64,000 nucleotides of DNA, taken from NCBI GenBank assembly GCA_029552745.1, contig JAKPDK010000042.1:124001-188000 (forward strand). Direction: 5' to 3'. The notes under the pieces are model-generated. The model was not told the DNA's origin, did not search any database, and saw nothing but the letters and a program-made list of their open reading frames with translations. The position numbers were made by a program, and so were the translations under genes. This stretch comes from Candidatus Hydrogenedentota bacterium (GTDB lineage: Bacteria > Hydrogenedentota > Hydrogenedentia > Hydrogenedentales > SLHB01). Of the stretch, positions 58,349 through 64,000 are shown piece after piece. Each line of letters opens with the position of its first letter. The stretch's first letter is position 1.

Positions 58349-58993
58349 TCACGATGAACCGTCGACGGACACGTCTTCCGTTTGGTCAGAAAGAACGGCA
58401 CGATCACGCGCTTGGAGAACGCGGGTATCTATAAACCGCTGCCATACTTCCAAATGGTCGTTTGGCAGCCGCATGCCGAAACGAGGCAACCACGCCGGAC
58501 GGGACGGCTTGCGCAATAAGGTCATCCCGGCTTCTTCAGGCGTCAAGTTCCCCTTACGCACATTGCACCGCATACACGCCACCACCAGATTGTCCCACGA
58601 TTCAGGACCTCCTCGCGATTGCGGGATAACATGGTCGAGCGTGAGTTGCGAACGCGGCAGTACCTTTCCACAATACTGGCAAGTATTCTTATCCCGCTCA
58701 AAAATGCTGTGCCTCGAAAACTTCGCCTCGTGGCGAATCATTCCGTTGAATTCCTTGAGCAATATCACTTCCGGAATCCGTATCCGCAACGTAGGCGTAT
58801 AAATATATCGCCCTTTTAAACCGTCTTGAGATAAGTCAATCCACGCGTCAAATTCGTGCAGGGTATACGCAGTCGGATGAACCGCCCGCGCCAAGCCCAG
58901 ATACAACAGGGTCAGCGCGCGCCGCGCAGGTGCAATATGCACCGCTACCCAGGAGCGGTTCAACACCAACACATGTTCATCTAGCGATGTCAT
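58349..58993 (-). CDS. HNH endonuclease family protein
   Basis: A 214-residue protein of the chromosomal HNH family widespread in cyanobacteria, actinobacteria and planctomycetes. The N-terminal part (VLVLNRSWVAVHIAPARRALTLLYLGLARAV) is typical of this group. The HNH motif has zinc cysteines CQYC and CMRC, the catalytic histidine in LTLDHVIPQSRGG, and WDNLVVACMRCNVRKGN. Probably a DNA-nicking or repair nuclease; no restriction partner is nearby. It lies directly upstream of priA. A leader hairpin (59007-59034) ends 13 bases before ATG 58993. Confidence 0.9.
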   Translation of the reverse strand: MTSLDEHVLVLNRSWVAVHIAPARRALTLLYLGLARAVHPTAYTLHEFDAWIDLSQDGLKGRYIYTPTLRIRIPEVILLKEFNGMIRHEAKFSRHSIFERDKNTCQYCGKVLPRSQLTLDHVIPQSRGGPESWDNLVVACMRCNVRKGNLTPEEAGMTLLRKPSRPAWLPRFGMRLPNDHLEVWQRFIDTRVLQARDRAVLSDQTEDVSVDGSS

Positions 58994-59006
58994 ACGATAT
59001 GCCTTT

Positions 59007-59034
59007 CGGAGTCTCTTTCATTCACAAGACTCCG
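59007..59034 (-). promoter_or_regulatory. Leader hairpin before the HNH gene
   Basis: CGGAGTCT pairs perfectly with AGACTCCG around a 12-base loop. On the minus strand it is followed by AAAGGC and the ATG, so the stem directly borders the ribosome site and could affect translation. Confidence 0.35.
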
Positions 59035-59044
59035 GCAAAAAGGC

Positions 59045-59073
59045 TTAAAAAACAACAGCCCAACAAAGGGCTG
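59045..59073 (-). terminator. Rho-independent terminator of the 109-aa membrane protein gene
   Basis: CAGCCC-TTTGTT-GGGCTG followed on the minus strand by TTGTTTTTT; seven bases after the stop at 59080. Confidence 0.85.
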
Positions 59074-59079
59074 GCACAT

Positions 59080-59409
59080 TCAGACGGTGTCTCTTTTTCG
59101 GAGAGCTTCGATGGCGTCGTTCAGACGGTTTATGGCTAATTTCAATTCAAGATGCTGGCCTTCTAACCGCGCCTGATACCGTGTAATCGCCGCTCCAATC
59201 AAAATGAGGCCAGCGGCGAGGAAAAGTCCCACCATCACCAAACTGTCAAAAGTCGCTGTTTCACTGGCGTCAGACGTACCTGACATCAAAAGATACATGA
59301 AAAACAAGGCACCACAAATGACCACAAGGAAGCAGAGCAACGTCACGTACCAGCTCAGACGGTACAACTTCCAAGTCCGTTCACCACGTTCCGGCGTAAG
59401 TCTTTCCAT
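59080..59409 (-). CDS. Small membrane protein with two helices and a coiled tail
   Basis: A 109-residue protein I do not recognise. Two transmembrane helices (about 19-42, SWYVTLLCFLVVICGALFFMYLL, and 54-76, DSLVMVGLFLAAGLILIGAAI) and a C-terminal helix with heptad spacing (LEGQHLELKLAINRLNDAIEAL). GGAGGG lies seven bases before ATG 59409. It has its own consensus promoter and terminator, so it is an independent, real gene despite its size. A membrane-associated assembly or sensing role is possible but not shown. Confidence 0.75.
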   Translation of the reverse strand: MERLTPERGERTWKLYRLSWYVTLLCFLVVICGALFFMYLLMSGTSDASETATFDSLVMVGLFLAAGLILIGAAITRYQARLEGQHLELKLAINRLNDAIEALRKRDTV

Positions 59410-59492
59410 CGCGAAACCCTCCCTATGTCGTTATCCCCTTTATGCGGGAATCACAGCGGATACACGCCACGTCGACGTATCGCTTCTCTTAG

Positions 59493-59521
59493 AGTATAAA
59501 ACCATCAAAAACACGTGTCAA
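59493..59521 (-). promoter_or_regulatory. Consensus sigma-70 promoter of the 109-aa membrane protein gene
   Basis: Minus-strand TTGACA (59516-59521), 17 bases, TATACT (59493-59498). Leader about 75 bases. The rest of the 345-base gap 59410-59754 shows only the hairpin at 59652-59683. Confidence 0.85.
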
Positions 59522-59651
59522 ATATCCACAGCAGCACATACTGCACTCACCTCCCTCACACAAACATTGCCGACACCTGGGCAACCGCTATGCTCAACAT
59601 CCCGTGCTACCGCCCCCGGGTCTGACTTTCTTAAGCACTTCCCTTAGGAAA

Positions 59652-59683
59652 GGACGGGCAGATACGGCAGTATCTGCCCGTCC
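59652..59683 (-). terminator. Hairpin downstream of the small lipoprotein gene
   Basis: A 13-bp perfect stem (GGACGGGCAGATA / TATCTGCCCGTCC) with a six-base loop, about 70 bases after the lipoprotein stop. Only TTTCC follows on the minus strand, so termination is likely but not certain. Confidence 0.6.
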
Positions 59684-59754
59684 AATGAGATCAAGGAGTC
59701 CATCCTCGCATCTTTAACGATGGAAAAAGAACTCTTTCTAAATCTAAGCCAACG

Positions 59755-60015
59755 TCACTGTCCCTGTGTGGGTGGCGGTGTCTGTTGCGTCTGAGCCGGT
59801 GGTAATTGTGTGCCTGGAGGCGGCTGAGGCGGGGTCATCGTCTGCTTCATCATCTGCATCATCTTTTGCCGACCGCTCTCCATCTGCGGGTCTTTCGCAC
59901 CTTCGTCCTGAATGACCACCTCTTTGCCGCCGCTACCGCCGCAACCGGCCAAACCAAGACCAAATACCACACAACTCCCAATAAGAATTCCCGCCAACAA
60001 TCGCTTCAACATCAT
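59755..60015 (-). CDS. Small Pro/Gln-rich lipoprotein
   Basis: An 86-residue lipoprotein of unknown function. Signal peptide MMLKRLLAGILIGSCVVFG and lipobox GLAG-Cys, then a Gly-rich linker, a short Met-rich helix (GRQKMMQMMKQTM) and a low-complexity tail of Pro, Gln and Thr. GAGGAG lies seven bases before ATG 60015, which is preferred to a GTG 23 codons upstream. Own promoter with a ~90-base leader. The tail suggests a spacer that reaches through the periplasm; no enzyme domain is present. Confidence 0.75.
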   Translation of the reverse strand: MMLKRLLAGILIGSCVVFGLGLAGCGGSGGKEVVIQDEGAKDPQMESGRQKMMQMMKQTMTPPQPPPGTQLPPAQTQQTPPPTQGQ

Positions 60016-60111
60016 CTTCTTACTCCTCTTACCTTTCTTTAACCCCGTTAAGGAACTCCTTAAAACTAGCTTACACTTTACCACCTTACGCCCTCTGTTC
60101 TCAAAAGCTAT

Positions 60112-60139
60112 ATTGTACCAGTATCTTTGGCGCTTTCAA
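60112..60139 (-). promoter_or_regulatory. Promoter of the small lipoprotein gene
   Basis: Minus-strand TTGAAA (60134-60139), 16 bases, then TGG-TACAAT (60112-60117), an extended -10. Confidence 0.75.
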
Positions 60140-60190
60140 TTCTCTTGGCATGGCGAACTGAAGAGACAATTTTCAATCAAGCTCATTAAC

Positions 60191-60273
60191 GTAAAAACAG
60201 CGGCGCATGAGACCCCAAAAACACCTTGCAGCCGTTTACAAATCCTTTGTTTTTGGGGACTACTCGTTTTTAC
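60191..60273. repeat. Imperfect inverted repeat
   Basis: GTAAAAAC (60191-60198) and CCCCAAAAACA (60213-60223) are mirrored by TGTTTTTGGGG (60248-60258) and GTTTTTAC (60266-60273) around a 24-base centre. No T tract suits termination on either strand. It lies in the gap 60016-60571, otherwise occupied by the lipoprotein promoter and repeat copies. Confidence 0.6.
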
Positions 60274-60307
60274 CTTTTGCGTCCTATTGCGTTTTTACCC
60301 GCCCCCC

Positions 60308-60556
60308 GTCATTGCGAGCAGTGCCGCCACACACGACCTCCTACTACGCTATAGCCTTACGTTGTCATTGCGAGGAGTGCCGTTAGGCACGACGCGGCAA
60401 TCCCCTCGGGAATTCTGGGAAGTCCCCTACTTTTTTCGGTGTCCTCGTGCGCGGGCGATTGAGGCAATTCCTTCGACACTCGCGGAATCACTCCCCGAAA
60501 TAAAAGCCGGCCGTATAAGCCTAGGTCTAAGGACTTGATACACTGCAAAAGGCTTG
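60308..60556. repeat. Composite repeat element, decayed, with a preceding partial core
   Basis: A short partial start (CGTCATTGCGAGCAGTGCCG, 60307-60326) is followed by a longer copy from TGTCATTGCGAGGAGTGCC (60363) through GGCACGACGCGGCAATCCCC, an altered interior, and the outer module GTATAAGCCTAGGTCT...CACTGCAAAAGGCTTG to 60556. Confidence 0.7.
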
Positions 60557-60571
60557 TGATTCTATGCAAAA

Positions 60572-61648
60572 TTACTGCGTGGCACCAGCGCCATCCTTTT
60601 GCTTACCCCGGACCCGCTCCACATAAGTTTTATACCCCTCGTACCAGTCTTTAGCCGCTTGACCGAGTTTCGGCCTGCAAAACTCCACGTATCCCCACGT
60701 GACAATCCGCTCAACATACGCCGCAGCCAAACGCAATTTGCTTTCTAATCGATCCAGCGGCACGGGACGCCAGGGTGCATCTTTCACCGTCGAATGGTGA
60801 ACCCGACCATATCTCTTCACATACGTCTCAAGGCTCGGACATTCGAACTCCGCACACTCAACGTTTCCCCAAAATCGCGCGCCGCTCTCATCGCATGCCT
60901 CGCGCATCGCTTCGAAAAATGGCCGTCTTTCCTCGTTCGTCACATAAGAAAAATGTTCCCCACTGTCCTGCATCATTACCACATCAAAACCACTCCGACG
61001 AATCAACGCTGCCCAATACCTACGGTATTCCTCCGGCTCGGCATAGCGAAAGTCCCCAAACACGCCTGTTTTGTCCAAAATAAAAAATGGCGACACGGTG
61101 ACCAACTTCTTGGGTGTGGTACTCTTACATAATGCCACAATTGCCGGATAGACCTTATCAATGAAAGCGGCACTGGCGTCCCACGTCACATAAATCTCCT
61201 GAGGAACATACCACCCATAAAATGCGGGATGATCCCCCACGCGTTCCACAATCATCTCGATTTGGCGCTTGGCGTATTCAATTTCTCTTTCTGCATCTAG
61301 CCGCACATACCAGTCCGGTGTGGACCCCGTGTCCAGCAACACCTGCATCCCAACCGTACTGTACAAGTCAAGCAATTCACGAAGTCGCGCATCGGGAGCA
61401 TCCGCCTCCAACAACGCCTGCACATGGCACAACCATCCTAAATCAAACCCAATCGCCCGTTCGTCATCCACCTCCTGTTTCCAAGATTCAGTGAAGTCTG
61501 GCTTGACGTATTCCTTGTTAACCCACCGCAATGCCCCCGAAATTATCGGGGGACACCGTAGCGGCTTTTCTTCCCCAATCCCACGCCAACTCGCTACACC
61601 CAATGCCGTCCCACAACAGCCCAAGAATGCCCTTCGGCTTAGCCGCAT
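60572..61648 (-). CDS. Tat-signal DUF4434-type glycosidase-like protein
   Basis: A 358-residue exported protein. Twin-arginine signal (MRLSRRAFLGCCGTALGVAS), then a TIM-barrel-like DUF4434 domain: LRWVNKEYVKPDFTESW, a GFDLGWLCH segment, QVLLDTGSTPDWY, HPAFYGWYVPQEIY with the conserved acidic residue on strand 4, VVMMQDSGEHF, and RFWGNVECAEFE carrying another conserved acid. DUF4434 proteins resemble glycoside hydrolases of clan GH-A; activity is untested in general. GAGAGGTG lies before ATG 61648; an earlier ATG would put 14 residues before the Tat motif. Single gene, divergent from the terminase pair. Confidence 0.8.
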   Translation of the reverse strand: MRLSRRAFLGCCGTALGVASWRGIGEEKPLRCPPIISGALRWVNKEYVKPDFTESWKQEVDDERAIGFDLGWLCHVQALLEADAPDARLRELLDLYSTVGMQVLLDTGSTPDWYVRLDAEREIEYAKRQIEMIVERVGDHPAFYGWYVPQEIYVTWDASAAFIDKVYPAIVALCKSTTPKKLVTVSPFFILDKTGVFGDFRYAEPEEYRRYWAALIRRSGFDVVMMQDSGEHFSYVTNEERRPFFEAMREACDESGARFWGNVECAEFECPSLETYVKRYGRVHHSTVKDAPWRPVPLDRLESKLRLAAAYVERIVTWGYVEFCRPKLGQAAKDWYEGYKTYVERVRGKQKDGAGATQ

Positions 61649-61704
61649 AAAGCACCTCTCTTGTTCATCAATGCAACACCCGGGATCCAATTAATAGGAA
61701 TGGT

Positions 61705-62217
61705 ATGGGAAATATGCCACCTATTACAACCGAAACAAACCTCCTGGCGAGACTTCTCTCAGAACGCACCGCCGCATTGTCCGGACCCGACCGCGACATC
61801 ATCGTCCATTTCCTAAACGAACAGATCGTTCTACTTGCCCAAAATGGCACCGCTAATCTACCTGTTGTACTTGGACGACTGTACGAAGTGGCGGGTTGTC
61901 TACGGGACCTCATGCACATGGAAGACGCCTTCGAGAAAGAGCCCACTCCCGCTCACTACGAAACCCTCGGTAAAACAAGAGACCGATTTAGGAAAGCCAT
62001 GAAAGAATTTGAAGATTCTGTATTACGTGTAGGACTGCCCACCGGCCACGGATTCGCCGACGCCCTCCGCCCCTTGATCAAGAAGTCCGAAGGGGTGTTC
62101 CATGCCCTACTCGCTTCGCCCAAAACCGAATACTCCCAAGAAAACAAAAACGACGAACCCAGGTCTTCTGATACCGGTTCAAGTCCCCACAAGAATACTC
62201 CAAACTCTTCGCTATAA
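61705..62217 (+). CDS. Unrecognised helical protein preceding the terminase gene (possible small terminase)
   Basis: A 170-residue, mostly helical, charged protein I do not recognise. It contains RLLSERTAALSGPDRDIIVHF and VVLGRLYEVAGCLRDLMHMEDAFEKE helices and a disordered tail rich in Asn, Ser and Pro. It ends 17 bases before the terminase-like gene and is co-oriented, the normal place of a small terminase (TerS) gene. It has no obvious helix-turn-helix motif. AGGA lies five bases before ATG 61705. The TerS role is from position only. Confidence 0.5.
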   Translation: MGNMPPITTETNLLARLLSERTAALSGPDRDIIVHFLNEQIVLLAQNGTANLPVVLGRLYEVAGCLRDLMHMEDAFEKEPTPAHYETLGKTRDRFRKAMKEFEDSVLRVGLPTGHGFADALRPLIKKSEGVFHALLASPKTEYSQENKNDEPRSSDTGSSPHKNTPNSSL

Positions 62218-62234
62218 CCGTCTCGACCAGTCCC

Positions 62235-63698
62235 ATGCGCTTGGATTTCAGCCGCGCCCGTACTCTCCTTCAAAACCACGGGTTCACGAAAACCGAAATC
62301 GAACACTGGATCGCTCTTTACCACCGCGCCACATTTGCTCACCTCGTCTTCACAGATCGCAATGGAAAGCCTTGGCAACTCCGCCCTTATCAAAAAGACT
62401 CCTTCGAGTCCTACGCCCTGCGAAAAGTACACTGTGACGGCAGAGACGTCGGTAAAACCACAGAAATAGAGCTCATCGCCGCGTGGGCATCGGTCGCCTT
62501 GCCTGATTCCGAAATGCTCGTCGCAACACAATGCGAAAACCATCTTTACCCTTTAATGGACCGCATCTGCCGACGCATCCAAACCACCTCCGCACTGGCC
62601 GGCAATCTTGTCGAACTGCACCGGTCCCCATCGTGGCACATGCGATTCCGAAATGGATTCGTTTTATGGGGACGTATCGCGGGACCACGCGGTATCAATT
62701 TTCAGGGACTCCACGTGGACTGGCAAATCATCGACGAAGCCCAAGAAATGACCGAAACGGCATGGGGCGAACTTTACCAAGCCCTCAACGCCGGCGGCAA
62801 GCGCTGGGTGTACGGCGTTCCCAACGGACTACGTAACACCTTCTACCGAATGACACAAATTGCCGACGCCGAACAATATAACTGGCCTTCAACCCTTCAT
62901 CCCGATTTCACATCGGAAAAAGAAGAAGAACTTGCCCTCCTCTATGGCGGAAAAGACTCCCCGGGATACATCCACCGTGTTCTGGGACAACACGGTGCCC
63001 CGGCGCACGCTGTGTTCGACCTCGAAGATTACTTGGCTTGCGTTCAAGATTCCCTCGAGTTCTGCGAGATCTGCCTCGACGCAAACGACCACGCACTTGA
63101 CGTGCCCAATCCACCGCAAGGCGTCTACTACCTCGGATGCGACCTCGGTTACGCCCGCGACCCTTCTGAATTCGTCATCTACCGACTCGACGGCACCGAC
63201 TTGATTAATACGGCACACATCCACCTGGCAGCCGTCCCCTACCCCCGACAACAAGAGGTCATCCTGGAACTAGACCGCGCCTACAACTTCCACGCTATCG
63301 GAATAGACAACGGCAACAGCGGCCGGGCTGTCGCCCACGCACTCATGGGACTCGGCAGCGATTGGTGCGAAAAGGTGTTTCCCATCGATTTCGGCGGAAA
63401 CATCACGGTTGAGACGCTCCCCGATGGACGCCCGGACCGCCGCCCCGCGAAACAGTTCATGACCGAACTACTCACCCGCCGTATGGCGGAACGAACCATC
63501 ACGTTTCCTCGCTACCCACGACGCGAAACCCAATATGCCGCCCATACCTACTCCGTCACTTCCAACGGAAGAATCCTCTATGACAAAGGCGACGACCATA
63601 TTATCGACGCAGATCGGTGCGCCCTTCTCGCCCACTACCTTGACACCCACCGCGACCACTACCCCGTCACCCTGCGCCTGCGCCTCGAAAGTTTCTGA
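62235..63698 (+). CDS. Phage terminase large subunit-like ATPase/nuclease
   Basis: A 487-residue protein with the two-part build of TerL. ATPase part: a Walker A-like GRDVGKTT (69-76, Lys74), Walker B IIDEAQEM (Asp167, Glu168), and a C-motif region VYGVPNG. Nuclease part, RNase H-like: YYLGCDLGYARDPSEFV (Asp303), AIGIDNGNSGRAVAHAL (Asp358) and HIIDADRCALLAHYL (Asp458/460). TerL pumps and cuts phage DNA during packaging. All key residues are intact, so it is not an obvious pseudogene. No portal, protease or capsid gene follows before the repeat cluster at 63.7 kb. A prophage remnant, a gene-transfer-agent or satellite component, or a domesticated copy are open options. No clear ribosome site before ATG 62235. 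Confidence 0.75.
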   Translation: MRLDFSRARTLLQNHGFTKTEIEHWIALYHRATFAHLVFTDRNGKPWQLRPYQKDSFESYALRKVHCDGRDVGKTTEIELIAAWASVALPDSEMLVATQCENHLYPLMDRICRRIQTTSALAGNLVELHRSPSWHMRFRNGFVLWGRIAGPRGINFQGLHVDWQIIDEAQEMTETAWGELYQALNAGGKRWVYGVPNGLRNTFYRMTQIADAEQYNWPSTLHPDFTSEKEEELALLYGGKDSPGYIHRVLGQHGAPAHAVFDLEDYLACVQDSLEFCEICLDANDHALDVPNPPQGVYYLGCDLGYARDPSEFVIYRLDGTDLINTAHIHLAAVPYPRQQEVILELDRAYNFHAIGIDNGNSGRAVAHALMGLGSDWCEKVFPIDFGGNITVETLPDGRPDRRPAKQFMTELLTRRMAERTITFPRYPRRETQYAAHTYSVTSNGRILYDKGDDHIIDADRCALLAHYLDTHRDHYPVTLRLRLESF

Positions 63699-63754
63699 GC
63701 ATCCCGACCGTACCCATCATTCCCCGCACATCGCCTCTGTCTTTCCTCTTGTCG

Positions 63755-63776
63755 GGGCGAGTCATGACTCGCCCCA
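63755..63776. repeat. Perfect 22-bp palindrome of the GGGGCGAG family
   Basis: GGGGCGAGTCA/TGACTCGCCCC; a variant of the modules at 6425 and 23091 with a TCATGA centre. Confidence 0.8.
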
Positions 63777-63781
63777 TCCGG

Positions 63782-63923
63782 TCATCCTTGCGAGGAGCGG
63801 AGTCCCCGACGCGACGAAGCAATCCCCTCAACCGCGTAGCGCAAGAGAACCCAGGACATGGTCATCCCCGAATTCCCGAGGGGATTGCCACGTCGTGCCT
63901 AGCGGCACTCCTCGCAATGACAT
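63782..63923. repeat. REP-like element copy at the window end
   Basis: From GTCATCCTTGCGAGGAGCGGAGTC (63782) to CACTCCTCGCAATGACA (63923), with GACGCGACGAAGCAATCCCC and GGGGATTGCCACGTCGTGCC arms. The gene-free end 63699-64000 contains only this and the palindrome above. Confidence 0.8.
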
Positions 63924-64000
63924 AGGTCAGATGTAGCACATGGGGTGTAGCACATCGACGGGGTATCCACAACTTTCCGGGGGAATTGTCCCGTCTCCCA

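Overview
This window is a bacterial chromosome segment of about 52-56% GC by eye. It comes from a diderm (LPS-type outer membrane) organism. Evidence for the envelope type: an Lpt export module (lptB with a large LptC/LptA-like lipoprotein), a complete Mla-type lipid transport operon, a beta-barrel porin, O-antigen flippase and ligase genes, and many lipoproteins. Other features are not proteobacterial: a LARGE signal-recognition-particle RNA (about 271 nt, with the Alu-type domain) directly upstream of dnaX, a type III pantothenate kinase, a membrane pyrophosphatase, System II cytochrome c maturation (ResB/CcsA), a DUF1844 protein, and a 29-residue COX24/bS22-like basic peptide. Together with the dense dispersed palindromic repeats, this suggests an uncultured PVC/FCB-neighbourhood lineage such as Hydrogenedentota or Sumerlaeota. 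That placement is inference only; the sequence alone does not prove a phylum.

Layout. 1-6.3 kb: tail of a PKD-like protein, a 1924-aa alpha-2-macroglobulin, tRNA-Val(TAC). 6.3-7.1 kb: repeat cluster. 7.1-11.65 kb (minus): hppA, then the acpP-fabF-rnc fatty-acid/RNase III operon. 12.4-16.2 kb (plus): ndk, a tiny basic ribosomal-type peptide, a DUF1844 protein, purA and an overlapping solute-binding lipoprotein. 16.2-21.8 kb (minus): nadC-birA-coaX-lptC/A-like-lptB. 22.0-27.3 kb (plus): cysE; lipoprotein-resB-ccsA. 27.5 kb: RRM protein. 28-41 kb (minus): a long chain ligA-mlaE-mlaF-mlaD-auxiliary lipoprotein-(small zinc ribbon)-flippase-O-antigen ligase-GH10 hydrolase-two GT4 glycosyltransferases, with frequent 4-bp stop/start overlaps. 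41-42.8 kb: HpcH/HpaI aldolase and a pRiA4b-ORF3-like protein. 43-47.7 kb: second polysaccharide cluster (Wzz-like, TPR, polyprenyl glycosylphosphotransferase, a membrane-anchored unknown). 47.7-49.75 kb (minus): large SRP RNA and dnaX. 50.5-52 kb: alginate-export-type porin with a consensus promoter and a ~240-nt leader. 52.7-59.4 kb: DUF2007 protein, tex, priA, HNH endonuclease, small membrane protein. 59.7-61.7 kb: small lipoprotein and a Tat-type DUF4434 protein. 61.7-63.7 kb: an isolated terminase-like pair.

How it works together: the 28-47 kb region combines polymer initiation (glycosylphosphotransferase), chain-length control (Wzz), sugar addition (GT4), flipping, polymerisation/ligation and glycan trimming (GH10). 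Next to it lie the genes that keep lipid asymmetry of the outer membrane (Mla). At least three families of short palindromic repeats fill most long gene-free stretches. The best leads for new biology are: a cryptic 37-codon zinc-ribbon ORF (CTG start) inside the envelope operon; the 29-aa COX24-like peptide; the intact but orphan terminase pair; the composite ~200-bp repeat element; and a possible relic repeat array with a 61-63-nt period at 6.5 kb. No complete new defence or mobile system is visible.
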